Below, piece after piece: positions 1 through 12,816 of a stretch of 64,000 nucleotides of DNA; the stretch's first letter is position 1; each line of letters begins with the position of its first letter. The notes under the pieces are model-generated. The model was given only the letters and a program-made list of their open reading frames with translations, did no database searches and had not been told where the DNA came from. Source of the stretch: Rhipidocladum racemiflorum (taxonomy: Eukaryota; Streptophyta; Magnoliopsida; Poales; Poaceae); assembly GCA_036346355.1 (NCBI GenBank), contig CM070576.1:15483558-15547557 (forward strand). The letters run 5' to 3'. Position numbers and translations under genes: made by a program.

Positions 1-419
1 TTTGCCAACGCACGTTGTCCAAAGAAGATAGCAGGAGCGCACTCCGCCGCTTGGTCTAGGAACCACCTCAGCTAGGACGCCAAAGACAGTGAGCCACACC
101 TCTGCATCAGTGGGTGAGAGGCCGGAAATGGTCAACTATGTTCATCACAGATGCGCACCAGCAAAAATGCTGCATGACGTCGTGACTGGTAAGTTAATTG
201 TTAACTCAAAAGACTCGCAACATGCTTTGTTTGCCGACTCGAGCTGCAAGATTCGCTTGTTTCCCCGCAAGGCTTTAAGCTACTAGAAATGACTTGAGAA
301 TGGCAAGACTTAAGTGCATGCTGTTAGTTCAAACCCCCGGTTCCTAACTCTCAACGGAAGTAGGATGTTCCGTGGTGAGAATACTAATAGATGGAATAGA
401 GAGTTCCTAGCAAACCTTG

Positions 420-3400
420 ATAATTTTGGAGACCTGCACCTTAGATGTTATATTGGGAATGGATTGGTTATCCAAACACAAGGTCTGTAGTTGGGATTGT
501 GGACTAAGAACTATCTCGCTTGAGAGTCCGTGGTGGGAAGGAAAGTGGAATTTCAAGCCACTGCATAGCTGGCTAGGAGATGGACAGCATTGATGGTTAA
601 CAAAGCATTCAAGGGGCAATCAGCATAGATGAGATGTTCCGGGTAGTGCAGTGAGGCACTCCATGTTTTCCTCGGAAGATCTACCCGGTATGCCGCTGTG
701 ACAGGTGGACACATAGAGTTTGTGTGATAGAACTTGCACGGTACAAAGACCGGGAGCAGCAAAGAGAACATTCCTACTCTGGATGTCTCACCGAGGAGTT
801 GGTAGAGATGTGAAGAAACAAATTCGGAAGAAGTTAATGGATTAAAGGATTTATCGTAATCAAGTGTCACCACCGCGGGGAGCACCCGGCTTTGTTTGTC
901 AAGAAGAAGGACTCGAGTTTTACAGGATGTGCACTGGATTACCGTGCACTCACGAAGTCACCGTGAAAAATAAGTATCCGCTACCCAGGATTGATGGATT
1001 TACGTTTGATCGCTGCAACAAAGGCTATGAGCCGGAGTTTTCTCCTAAGATTGATCTCGAGATCGATAGCCATCGGGCTGAAGATCCGATCGTAAGATAT
1101 TCAAGACCGCATTCTCGCCAAGATATGGACATTACTTAAGTTTGCTGCCATAATGTCCTTTGGGTCAGACAATGCGCCAAATTTTATTTCCATGGAATAA
1201 TAAGGATGAATAAGGTGTTCATGGAATATTTTGGGACAAGTTTGTCGCCGCTCATAGACGATATCCCAGTCTACTCCAAGATTGTAGGATGAAATATGCC
1301 GAACACTTAAGGCGAAGTTTTGGAAAAGTTTCGAGGGTCAAAGAACTTTTCGGCCAAGTTCAAAGAAGTGTGATTTTTGGAAGGACAAGGCGGAGTTTCT
1401 TGGACATGTAATGACCGCTATGAGTCGCTGAGATCCAAGCAAAGCAGAAGCTGGGTTACATTGGGAGCACCAAGACTGTGGAACCTGCATTCTGAGGTTC
1501 TTCCTTGGAATGGCAGGATATTACCGCCAAGCTTTCATCGGCTGTTTTTCGACACCAGTAAAACCTCTTACGCAATTGCCGAAGAAGGAAAAGCAAGTTT
1601 GCATGGACGCCGAATCGTGAGAAAGGATTCAGAGCTCGAAGAAGCGATTGACATCAAAGACCGGTGTTAGTTCTACCGGACAAGTTGCTCAAAGCTTCGA
1701 TATTTATTGTGACGACATCGCCGCCAAGCGCGACTTGGACGTAGGCCGATGCGCATCGGAAAGGTCGTCACGCTTATGCATCAAGGCAGTTGAGGCCGCG
1801 ATGAGGAAAAATTATCCCACACATGACTCTAGAGTTAGCCGCTGTGAGTTTATGCTTTGAAGATATGGCCATGCCACTATCTCGATTGGAAACAGATGTG
1901 AGGTGTATACGGATCATAAGAGTTTTATACATATTCACCCAATGGATCTCGAATATGAGGCAAAGGAGATGGCTAGAGTGCTGATCAAGGACTATAATGT
2001 TGGAATCCATTACCATCCCTGAAGCAACTGGTAGCCGATGCCTGAGTCGGGAAAAGCCATACCGTGAGTGCTGTTAGCCACAAGTCGTGGATGAGTTATG
2101 GGAGGATTTTCGAAAGATGAAGATTGAGGTTGTACTCTCCATGGATTCTTGGCCAGGATTGGAAGTAAAGCTCTACCCTTAGAGGATCAGACTTCCTAGA
2201 AGGACAATGGGATGATGACGCCAGGATCCAGGATTAAGTCCATCAAGGAGGAAGGCAGGCGTAGGGACTTCAAATTGGATGAACAAGGCACGTTGTGGAT
2301 GAAGTTGATCGCGATTTGTGTGCCTAACAAAAGGAGAGCAAAGCAACTCGCATTTTGGAAGAAGCCCATGACTCTAAGTACCGACCATCCCGAAGCGCCA
2401 AGATGTATCAGATCCAAGGAGAGAGATTCTGGTGGCCGAGTATGAAACGTGAAGTTGCCGACCATGTTGCATTGTAGCGACAGTATGCCAGAGAGTCAAG
2501 GCAATGCATCGTAAACCAACAGGATTGCATACACCGCTAAAATGTACCTCGAAAGGAAGTGGGAGGAAATCTGGAATGGATTTCATTACCGTGGGGTTTG
2601 CCATTAAAGACTCAAGGGAGGTTATGACTCCATATGGGTTATATAGTGGATCGTGGGGCTTGACTAAAGTATGGCTCATTTTATCCCCGTGCGGAAGACC
2701 ACCATTTACTCCTGGAGATGTAAAATTTTCAGCGTAGTTGTACATGATCAGATTGTTTGTTTGCACTGAGTGCCGAAGGAGGATTGTATCGACGTAGGTA
2801 CCCAATTTACCTCAAGGTTCTCGGGAATAAGTTGCATGAAGTTACGAGGACCTCGCTTGAACTTCAAGACACTCTTATCATCCACGTATCTGATGGGCAA
2901 GGTGACCGAAAGAGTCAACCGTGACTTCGAGGATATGTTAAGAGCTTGTGCATTGGCTTTATGCGTACCTCTTGGGATAAAAAGTTCTGCCAGTGATGTC
3001 GAGTTTGGAAGTTACAACAATAGTTATCAAAGTGCTAGTTTACGTGATGTCACTCTTTGAGGCATCAGACATGGTCGATCCTCGTTTCGACACCATTGAA
3101 TTGGAATGATGACCCATGAGCGCCTTCCGTGTCTTTGGGCCTGGATATCTTTCAAGAGGTCAAAGATTGCATCGCCATAATTGGGGAAAGGTTGAAGACA
3201 GCTCCACCTCGACAGTAAGAGTTATGCCTTGACTAATCGCCGCGAGATTTGAGTTTTGGAACCGTAAGACTTTGTGATAATTTTGTAGCTTCTCCTCAGG
3301 TGGGGAGTTAAGAGGTTCCACATGCCAAAAGGGAATCTGGCACTCGCATAGATGTTGGACCACATTTAAGCATTTTGAGTCGCAGAGGGTGAAGTTGCTT

Positions 3401-3700
3401 CAATACTGTACCTGAGTTGCCACAAATGCTATGTGAGTGCATGACGCGCATTCCATGTGTCCAGCATGAAGAAGTGTCTCCTAAGTTCCTCGAGGAAATG
3501 CACACCGCCAGAGTCAATTGAGTTGTGCAAGAAGATTTGACTTATAAGGAGCATCCCGTGAGGACTCTAAAGACACTAAATGGATCGAGAAACTAGACAA
3601 ACAAGTCAACCCGACTCTCGTAGAGAGTTCTGGGAGCAACCATGAAGAAAGTGAAGCTTCGACTTGGGAGCTGGCAAGAGGATTTGAATAGAAAGAATTT
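420..3700 (+). pseudogene. Degenerate gypsy pol: protease, RT, RNase H, integrase, chromodomain
   Basis: No long open frame survives, but family motifs appear in shifting frames. At 441-482 the end of the aspartic protease reads DVILGMDWLSKH. At 864-1140 is the RT entry (GAP, then NKYPLPRID). At about 1251-1280 lies the RT catalytic loop as IDDI followed by VYSK. RNase H remnants span about 1770-2070, including YTDHKS-like and NMRQRRWLE segments and a final DYNVGIHYHP. The integrase zinc-binding and core region runs about 2330-3060 (HPG-like, FWWPSMKRE, GMDFITV). A chromodomain relic begins near 3528 with DLTYKEHPVRTLKT. Many stops and indels make it non-functional. It would have encoded the reverse-transcribing and integrating enzymes acting in the virus-like particle and nucleus. 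Confidence 0.85.
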
Positions 3701-3764
3701 CCAAACCTATTCCTTTAGTAGTCTCTCGAATCCCTGGGACGCAGATTCTATTAAGGGGGAGGCT

Positions 3765-6700
3765 TGTAACACCTGTAATTTTTTGCTTTTTCTTAAATTC
3801 ATGTGTGATTTGGCACTTTGGTGAATTTTTGGAATCTTCTGAATTTATTTGGATTTATTTGGAATTTATTTGAATTTATTCCATTTTGAAATAATTGAAA
3901 GAATTTAAATTTGCAAATAAATTTTTGTTGGAAATATTTATATTTGAGTCCAAAAATGATTCAAAATATTTTCTCGCACTTTTTCTCGAATTTTCCTGGA
4001 AGTCATTTGCTATTTTTAATGAATTAAATGAATTATCGGGAATTATTTTAAATATTAATTCGCCGGAAAATCCAACTTTCGGGTCAGCATCGTTTCATCC
4101 GACCGAAATCGACTTCCGAGTCCGACCTGAGCCATTGACTCGATCGAACTCCACTCCTAACTCCTAATCAATCCTAACCGTTGATCAAGATCCAACTACC
4201 GAGATCCGGTCTCGACCTGCATCTGAAGCCGCAGTCCCGATCGACTCGCCGGCACAAGGCGATCGCGGGCTGCTGGTTGTAGCCAGCACGCGGACGCCAC
4301 GATTATCGCTCTCCGCCTGAAGTCCGGAAGCTGACTCGCCGGCCGTGAAACCGGCCGCCGCCATGGTAGCTTTAGGGTCTCCTGCTTTCGCGACGCGACG
4401 CCGAGGTTATTTAATGCCCGGCATACCCCGAGGATCACCATCCCACGCCTGTTCTTCGAATCCTTTCAGTCGCGCTGGGCTTAGGATCCCACCGCTCTCG
4501 CCGTTATTAAGCTCGCCGGAGTTGGAAGTCCGTTCGCCGCGATTAAACGCCGGATAAGTTGTCGCCCGGCCGCCCGCTCTCCGTCCATCAAGCCCGTATC
4601 CTGATTCCTTAAGATTTCCAGACGCTGCTCGGAGTACTCTTCACTTTCTCGGCCGAGAAGGCCGCGCCGCAAACGCCAGCCGCGCGAAGGTCAAGCCGCC
4701 CTCGCCTTCCCAGGCCAAGCTTCGATCGCCGCTGCGCCATCACCGGCCTCCTCGAAGCTGCAGGCACCGCTGATCCAGCATTCCGGACGGTTAACATACA
4801 GTTCACGCGGTTTCCCAAACCCCAGAAACCCATGACAGATCCGGACCGCTTGGATCAAGATCCACCTGCTTCGTACAATCGCCACGCGGCCGAGCAAAGC
4901 AAGCGATTATAGGATTAGATCCGACCGTCCGATCTAGATCAAATCGCCCACGAAAGCATCGAGTAGTTTCAACGCGTTAACTCCGGATCTAATCTCGCTA
5001 CCAAGGATTTTCAAACCAACTGACGAGATTGGGCGCCACGCGCTTTCGAAGTTGGACCGACAAGCCGTCGGGCACATCCGCACGCGCGTGGCAGGTAGGA
5101 TTGGTTTCACGACACGCTGGCTCACAGTCGAGGGGCCCGCACGTCAGCTGGCTAACCTGGCCTAAGCTACCGGGACGCCACCCATGACGCCGCCGCGGTC
5201 CCACTGCTACCGCTGGCCATTGCGGGGATGGCAGCCCCGGGCTGACGTCACCGCCGATGACGCTGACCGAAAGGGCGCCCACATGCTCGCTTCACGCGAG
5301 TCGCGGGACCGAGTCCACCGTGGGACCTGAGCCGAACAGCATGGACCGCAGCCCATGGATCCGCCGACGCCGCCAGGCCAATCAGGAGTCGCCACGCGGT
5401 CCATGCCGACGACAATTACCACTTCCAAAAGAAAATGATTTATTAATTCGAATAATGATTTCAAATTTAGATTCTAAACTTCAAACGCTTTATAACTTTG
5501 CTGCTTTCTCAACTCCTGATTTGAATATTCAAATTGGTAAATTTGGTATAAAATTAAGATCTACCTAAATATGAATTTTATTTCTAATTTTTGGACTAAA
5601 GTTTTTTCTCTGTAATATTATTTAATTGATTATTTAAACTTTAAATAATCATAACTTTTAAGTGCTTTTAACTCCAAATTCTGATTTATTCTTAGCTTCC
5701 AAAAATCCGTAAAATTATGTTCTTCTGTTTATGGATTTTATTTGAGTTTTGGGATCTTTTTTGCATAGTGTTTATTTGTGTATTTGCTATTTGCACGCTT
5801 TACTTGAGGTAGAATTTGGAAGTGCTTCGAGGATTCAAGCGAGAAGTATTGACTCAGATCCAACTCAAGACCAAGAGCAAGTGCTTTTTTGAAGGCATGT
5901 GCTTTGACCATATTGATCCTATTTCCTGGAATTCTATTTTGATTTAAACTATCGCATGCTAGCGTTCAATTAGAAAGATACTTCATGTTTAAACCTGGGG
6001 TTAGATAAATACCAATTTGATATATGACACTCTTGATTACTTAAGTATGTGCCATGACCCTTTGTCACCCTAGTTGTGGTTTACTAGTTGGACATTATTA
6101 AATCGCCAACATGGGTTTAGATCAAGCAGTATAACGCTTAGACCTCAAGCATACGCGCTCAGCGACATGATTTTTGGATAATTAAATGTTAATATTGACT
6201 TAATGATATATTGAACCTGCTTTGGAAAAAGTGCGTCATGTGATGTTGATGGCACGTGGCATGGTAATCAACTGGGTTTGATAAAACAGCTGATCGTGGC
6301 ATGTGGCAAGAGTAATCAGAGGAGGGCCGCGCGTGGCATTGGGAGTGTTGATTTGGTTTTTCGGGTAGTCTTGCCCTACCGGTCACTTAATGACTTAACC
6401 TTGCAAAGCCTTTTGAACTGGGTCATACTTGCAACCACATGGTCGGAAATGGGACGGCCCTAGCTGACTAAGTCGCTAAGGACTCACTTGTGGAGCCTCA
6501 GCGGTGTCAAGCATACACCGCTTGTGTGATTGTACGGGGAGCGATCGTGGTCGTGGCCAGTGTACCCATCTAACGGTGTGTTGGTCCCATACGCCGCCTT
6601 TGGCTAAGGGAAGGGATGGTGTAGAGCACGAACCTGAGAGGACCACCTGTGGTTGTTTGAGGCTTCCAAAGGTTTTGTTATGATCGCCATTCAGATACTC

Positions 6701-7464
6701 TTGTATGGCGATTCACTACCGACGTGGTGAGTGGATTGTATCTTGTGGGTAAAGTGCATAACCTCTCGCAGAGTGTAGAATCTATTTGAATAGTTTAGTC
6801 CACTGTGATCGACAATGCTCTGAATTACAAATAAGGGTTAGATTTTCAAAATAACTTGATTTGAGAAGGTTGGTTTAACAAAGAAGATGATGGAAATATG
6901 GTTTAGGATGGGGAAAATGTTATTTAAACTTTTTGAAAAGTTATTTATGCTTTACTTGTTTTTATCGCCAATCTACTTATATTACTTGTCAAATGTACAT
7001 CGCAAAATATACCTTAAGCTATTCCTTTGTACCAAGCCATGCATATAGTATATTAGCTTGCATTCTGCATGACTTGTCGAGTACCAAGTACTCACCCTTG
7101 CCTCAACACAATACCAGCTTGAAGAGGAGACTACGCCAGCCGGAGGAGGAACTCCAAGAGGACCCGCCTACTTAGGGGATGCGAGCCCGCCATGTCGTGG
7201 TATACTGGATGGCGCCACCTAAGTTTATTTGATTTTCCGCCGCTTATTATTTCTCTTTAATAAGTTCTCGCTTTGCAAGGCATATATTTGTAACTTGGCC
7301 ATAAGGTCGAGTAACCCTTTGATTATTTAAATAAAGTACTTTGATAGTATCGCTTGGTATGATTGTGATATATACCGGATGTTAAGACTGTGGTGCACTA
7401 GCTGCTCTCGGACTAGTGCTCGAATACATGAGGGTCCGGATTTGCAAATTCGGGTCCCGGATAG
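3765..7464 (+). repeat. Long 3' LTR of the left gypsy element (right end truncated)
   Basis: It begins TGTAACACC immediately after the polypurine tract. Its first 350 bases are AT-rich, then a GC-rich stretch at 4070-5440 holds a TATA-like TTATTTAA near 4407, plausibly the element promoter and transcript start. The rest (5440-7460) is AT-rich and non-coding. At 3.7 kb it is as long as LTRs of the Tekay/RIRE3/RIRE8 kind. No terminal CA or TACA is visible at the junction with the next element, so the end position is approximate. Open frames inside it (for example 4196-5470) match no protein I know. Confidence 0.7.
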
Positions 7465-10300
7465 CTCGACTTGGTTGCTGCTTCGTGGATGGGCGACGGC
7501 TGCCCAATCCACGCGAATCGGTTGCCGCAGAAGCTTCGAGAAACTCCTTCCCGCGGAACCGCGTCTGTCGGGTGATGATGGAGTTCGACTCCAAACCGGT
7601 AAACGATGTTAAGTGATGAAGTCCGCCGCTCGCTACCAAGTGATGGTCGTGGATCGGCTTAGCTTCTATCCACTTGGTAAACTTGTCCATCGCAACCAGC
7701 AGGTGGGTGATGCCCCGGCGCTTTTTTGAAAGGCCCGACCAGGTCGAGTCCCCAAACGGCGAAGGGCCAGGTAATAGGGATCGCCTCGGAGGGCTTGCGC
7801 TGAGATGAGTTTGCCGGGCTAAGAATTGGCACCATTCGCATGTCCTGGACGATCTGCTCGTGAGTCACCATGCAAGCTTGGCCAAGAGAAGCCTTGCCTG
7901 AAGGCTTTCCCGACCCAGCCGTGGTGTCCGCAAATTCCCGTGATGTCGTGGAGCAGCTCTCTTCCGTGGTCGACGATACACTTCGAGGATCCCAAAGGGG
8001 CCTTTGTAGAGGTCGCCGACCAAGACAAAGGATTTCGCCTGCCGAGCGAGGCGGCGGCTCCTTGGCCGGCCGCGTCAGAGGGAGCCGCCGGTCACCCGAT
8101 CGATGAAGGGTTTTCTCCAATCTGTTGGTCATCGACGCTGCAGCCTTGGCTTGGTCATCTCACCGGCCGGGTCGTCCGGCGGAGGTGTTGACGAGTCACC
8201 CATCCGGCCGTCCTGACGGCTCGGCCTGATGGATGCTTGGTGTAGGTCGAGGACTAAAACCCCAAAGCGGATCGGCCCGCCAGTAGGTAAGATTGGCCGA
8301 CGGTCGGCCTCCCCGTTGTTCCGCCTCAGAGCTATGGTGAAGCTCAAACCCCTTGAATTTCTCGCCTCCGCTTATGCACTTCTTGACAATAAGTCGCCAT
8401 CCCATTGCCGCCGCGAGGTTCCGCTGCCTTCATGACTTGGTCGACAACCAGTTGAGTCGCCATGCATCGACAGCCGCCGCGCCCGAGGTCGGGCGGCGAT
8501 GCGGAGGCCGCAGAACCAGGGCCTCAGATTTCCGGGCGACGTTGTTGGTTGCGCCGAAAAGGGGCTTGATGGCATATTGGAGCCTCGCTTTCCGAGTGGG
8601 GAAACAATGACGACTCTGGCCCGGCCTCCGCTTTTGGTGAAGGACCCACAAAGTACATTGTCCAAGACGGGTCTTCGAAGCGAGGTGGCGCCGAAGCTTC
8701 GTCCATTCGGCGACGAAGTCGGCTAGAACTTGAGATTTTACGACGGTCCGAGGGATGTATACTATGTCGCGTCTGCTGAGCTCGAGTGCCCATTTGGCAA
8801 TCCTCCCGAGGCGCCGCGTTGTGGATGACCTCGCCAAGTGGTAGAGAAGTCACCACTGAGACGCTGTGCCGCTTGAAGTAGTGTACGCCTTTCTTTTCGT
8901 GATTAGAACCGCTGTGAGATCATCTTCTCAGATCTCAGGTACCGCGCTTTGACTTCTGAGAGTACTTTCGCCGACGGCGTAGATCGGTCGTTGGACCTTG
9001 AGAACCCGTTCTTCCTCTCGCCGCTTCCACGGCGAAAGCACTACGCCGACGACTGGTCGTGGGCGAAATGTAGAGCAAACAGAGGTTCTTCTCGCGCCGG
9101 GCAACCAAAGATCGGAGGAGAGGTTAGAAGAGCTTTTAGTGCATCGGGCGCCCCGAGCTTCCTTCGCCCAGCTTGAATTGGTCGGATTTCTCGTGAGTTT
9201 GTAAAGAGGCAACCGCGCCGCGAGGCGGACGTGAAACGACTCAAGGCCAGCGAGGCATCCTGTCACCGCTGGGCCCCTTTGAGGTTGTTGATCGGCCCCA
9301 TCCTCAAGATTGCGGAGATCTTGTCTTGGCCGGCTCGATGCCGCGCCGGAGACGATAAAGCCGAGTAGTTTCCTTTGGGTACTCAAAACGCATTTTTCGG
9401 GTTGAGCTTGATGCGTACCGCCAAAGGTTCGCAAAGTCTCTTCCAGGCTCGGTGATGATGTCGCTGGCCTTCCTGGTCTTGACAACGATGTCGCCGACGA
9501 CGCTGATGTTACGGCTAATTTGATCTAAAAGCACGCTTGCATACATCGCTGGTATGTAGCTCCCGCTTTTTCGCCAAATGGCATCGCACGCAATGTAATC
9601 CAGCCGCATTTGAGGTGATGAACAAGGTCGCAGTTGGTCGCCTTCCTTCATCGCGACCGTGATAGCCTGGAGTAGGCGCCCGTGAATGACAGACACTCAC
9701 ACCCCGCCGTGGAGTCCACCACCGATCGATGCGGGCAAGGGGAATGGATCCTTCTGACATGCCTTATTGAGGCTTGTGTAGTCGACACACATTCTCCATT
9801 GCCCACTTTCTTTTACAAGCATGTGGTTGGCTAACCACCTGGGTGGCGAACTTCTTTGATGAACCCTGCGGGCCAAGAGCTTGGTGATCTCTTCTCCTAT
9901 GGCCGTGGCGCTTTTCTTCGGCAAGCGACGCAGACGCTGGCGACTGGTCTAGACCCAGACCGACGTTCAGAGAGTGCTCGCTGACTTCCTCGATTCCCTG
10001 GCATGTCGGAGGGCCTCCATGCGAAGATATCTCGCTGGCGGAGGAAATGGCGAGCGCCGCTTTCCTATTTGGCAGAAGCGTGGTCCCGATCCGAACGGTC
10101 TTGATCGGATCTTCGGGTCGATCTCGATAGCCTTCGTGGTCCTCGGCTGGATTTGAAGGAGCCCGACCCGGATTTGCGTGGAGTCGGGAGCAGACGGCCG
10201 GGTCGTGGCCTGAGGCCGGGCGAAGTTCGGCGGACGCGACGATCGCCAAGCCAACTCGCACCGCCTTCTTCAAGTAGCTAAGCGTTTAGTTGAAAAGACG
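7465..10300 (-). pseudogene. Degenerate Tat-lineage pol (protease end, RT, RNase H, integrase start)
   Basis: Domains in - strand order: RT entry at about 9880-9780 (WRMCVDYTSLNKA followed by KDPFPLP), RT continuation at about 9700-9480 with the catalytic loop lost among frame breaks, RNase H at about 9300-8650 (conserved RIAKWALEL and QVLADFVAEW segments in 8430-8837), and integrase at 8130-7465. The integrase keeps its zinc-region remnant, WPFAVWGLDLVGPF at about 7770 and FTKWIEAKPI near 7670. It ends at WAAVAHPRS(N)QVE where the element is cut off. Frames change repeatedly, so no functional product is expected. Confidence 0.85.
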
Positions 10301-10426
10301 CGTCAGCGTGATCACCGCGCCGCGGCATTTTCAACTTCGTGTAGGTGTAGTTGGGGATCGCCATGAACTTCGCGTAGCATGGTCTTCCCAAAATGGCGTG
10401 GTAGGAGCTTGCCGAAATCCACGACC

Positions 10427-12787
10427 TCAAAGGTGAGGGTTTCGTGCGGAAGTTGGCTGGCTCTCGAACGTGATCGGCAGGTCGACCTGCCCGAGCGGGT
10501 GGGCCTCCGCCAGGGACGACGCCGTGAAAAGGCGCCTTATTTGGTCGGAGGCTTGGGCTGGGATCCCCATGGCGCCGAGGGTCTCGACATAAAGAATGTT
10601 GAGACTGCCATTATCGCCCATGAGCACCTTGGTCAGCGCTTTGTTCCCACAATGGGATCGACGACAAGCGGGTACCTCCCTGGTTGCGGGATGTGGCCTG
10701 GATGGTCGGTCCTGGCCGAAGGTGATCGGGACTCGACCATCGAAGGTATTTGGGTACGGTGGTTTGTCGCGAGCACCTCCGGTAGGCAAGCTTGAGCTGC
10801 CTTCGGCCGGCGTAGCTTGCCACCCGCCAAAGATCATGAGGCATCCGCCGGTTTCGGGAAGCTTCTGCCCGCCTTTGTCTCCTGGCTGGTCGGCTGGATC
10901 TTGCTTCCTCCCTTTGCTCGCGGCGTCGTGGGGCTCCGGAAAGGAAGCGCTTTAGGACTTCGCAGTCCGGTGATTTGTGCTCGACGGGGTATCCGTGGGT
11001 TCGGACACGGACTCTCCATCGATTTCGAAGTGGTCGGGGTTGCCGGTTCGCGGCTTCCCGGCTGGTCGGCGTGTCGCGACTATGCGGTCCTTCGCGACTG
11101 CTTGCCGTGGCGCTTCCGCTTGTCCGGGTGGTCGAGGAGGGGCTGGGCTCGACATCAGCCTCGCCGACTTCCTTTGTCGAAGATGACATCTACGGCCTCC
11201 TCGCCCGAGGCGTGGTTGGTGGCGATGTCCAAGAGCTCTTTGGTGGTTCCGGGCTTCAGCGCACCCACCTTGTGGACGACCAGGGTCTTGGAGGTAGTGT
11301 CAGATGAACGCCCCACGACATCCGGCCACGAATGTCGTGGAGCCTGCGTAATCGCACTGTTGGGAGAAACGCCGGATGTAGTCCCGGAGGTTCTCCCCTG
11401 GCTGCTGCTTGCAGCTCTTCAGGTCCCAGGAGTTCCCTGGTTGCTTGTAGGTGCCTTGGAAGTTGCCAACGAAGTGGTGTTTGAGGTCGGCCCACCCTCG
11501 ATGATGTTGGCGGCAGGTACTCGAGCCACGCCGAGCCGAGTCCGCCAAGTAGATGGGGAGGTACTGGATGACGAAAAGATCGCTCATGTGGCTCCCTCGC
11601 CGCATGCTAACCGGTAATCCTTCACCGCACGCCGGGTTTGTAGCCCCGCCAGATTTGGCTATGTTGATCGGCGCCGGAACCTAGCAGGAATCTCGTACCG
11701 CGGATCCCTTGACAGAATGCCCGCCCGGGCCATCGGGGCTCGGGCCGCGCCGTCAGTGGTATTTGTCGGCGACGTATGTCGTGGCCGGTCGCTCGCCCTT
11801 CTTCGGCGCTTGGAGGGTGGTGCGAAGCGCCGCGTCGTCGCCTAGCGCGCACGAAGTGCGCGTGATGCCTGGTCGCTCGGGGCGATATCGCCCTTGTTTT
11901 GCCGTGGCTCGCGGAAGCGCCGCGGCGCGGACTGCTCGAGGAGGCGCCCGAACGCCGCGATCCGAGCCATGCGCATGTTGCGCTGCCGCCGCTCCACCGG
12001 GCCGGAGATTCTCGTGGGTTGCCTTGGCCGCGGATCATTCGGCTCAGGGATGCCGCGAGCAAGATTGCCGCCGCGGGCGATGTTACGCCGCATGTGGGAA
12101 GAACGACGAATCGTCGGTCCCTTTGACCAGCAGGTGGTGAACCTGGTGTGCGCGAGCACGTGCGCCGCTAGGTGCAGGTACAACTGCGGGTGGATGCTGA
12201 TCCAGATCGGCTTGAAGCTTATCGAGCTCGGCTTTTTGAACCTCCAGCTCCTCCCGCCGTCGTTGAAGGTCGGCGCGGCGAGTCTGGTGGTTCTCCTCGG
12301 TGCGTTGGAGGAGAGTCTTCGGCGTGACCGGGGTAGTGGAGGGGTCGTTCGCGCCTGCCGCGGTGTCGGGCTCGCGGTAACGCGGTCTGTTCTCATCTCT
12401 CCCTCCGCTAGAGCCGTGGCCGGAGGAATTGTCCGAATGGTCGTTGTCGGGCGCGTGGCCGACCATCGCTATGAAGCGTGAGGGTGCGGCGGGCGCAACC
12501 GCTGCCGCTTGACGCCCCTGCGCGTCGTCCGGGGCGAAGGAGCTTTTGGCGCGCTTCGGCGTCGAGGTCCGTGTGGGGGCCTCGAGCCGAAGGTCACTGA
12601 GGATGCTGGAGACGGTGCCAAGGCCCGCGGGGGGCGTTTGGCGCCGGAGCACGGCGGGGACGATCACCATCTGTCCCGCCGCGGTGGTGATGAAGTCGAG
12701 GGAGCCGAAGCGGATCGATGCTATTGGCATGGTGGTGTCGAAGAAAAGGACCGTCGAGGAGGCTGAGTGGGAAAGCAACGGCGACAA
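10427..12787 (-). pseudogene. Degenerate Tat-lineage gag and protease
   Basis: The - strand holds a gag core at 11605-11300 with LPIYLADSARR, WADLKHHFVGNFQGTY, PGNSWDLKSC and LRDYIRRFSQQCD, the signature of the capsid region of Tat elements. Upstream, 12787-12083 is an N-terminal gag leader with an Arg/Gln-rich coiled segment. Downstream, 11189-10427 carries the Arg-rich nucleocapsid and the start of protease (DRPSR, GDNGSLNILYVETL). Gag packages the element RNA in cytoplasmic particles. Several frame breaks are present. The long GC-rich open frames on the opposite strand (such as 10817-11617 and 11894-12481) are antisense shadows. Confidence 0.8.
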
Positions 12788-12796
12788 CGTGCGCAG

Positions 12797-12815
12797 CCCC
12801 TACCTGGCGCGCCAA
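12797..12815 (-). other. Primer-binding site of the Tat gypsy element
   Basis: Just inside the 5' LTR the - strand reads TTGGCGCGCCAGGTAGGGG, the position where a tRNA 3' end would prime minus-strand DNA synthesis. The TGG start and the location one base inside the LTR support this. The tRNA species is not certain. Confidence 0.65.
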
Positions 12816-12816
12816 C

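Larger units (their letters stand above)
1..7464 (+). mobile_element. Ty3/gypsy retrotransposon (Tekay/Del-like chromovirus), 5' part outside the window
   Basis: A + strand LTR retrotransposon enters from the left edge. Remnants follow the gypsy order protease, reverse transcriptase, RNase H, integrase, chromodomain, then a purine-rich tract (attaagggggaggc) directly before TGTAACACC at 3765, the start of a 3' LTR. The RNase H before integrase order and the C-terminal chromodomain remnant point to a chromovirus, and the very long LTR fits the Tekay/Del group. The right end abuts a truncated - strand gypsy element at about 7464 without a recognisable LTR terminus, so a deletion or rearrangement probably joined the two. 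The 5' LTR and gag lie outside the window. Confidence 0.85.

Noticed and set aside
10817..12481. Long + strand open frames (266 and 195 codons) in GC-rich DNA
   Set aside because: Antisense to recognisable Tat gag on the - strand. GC-rich sequence gives few stops.
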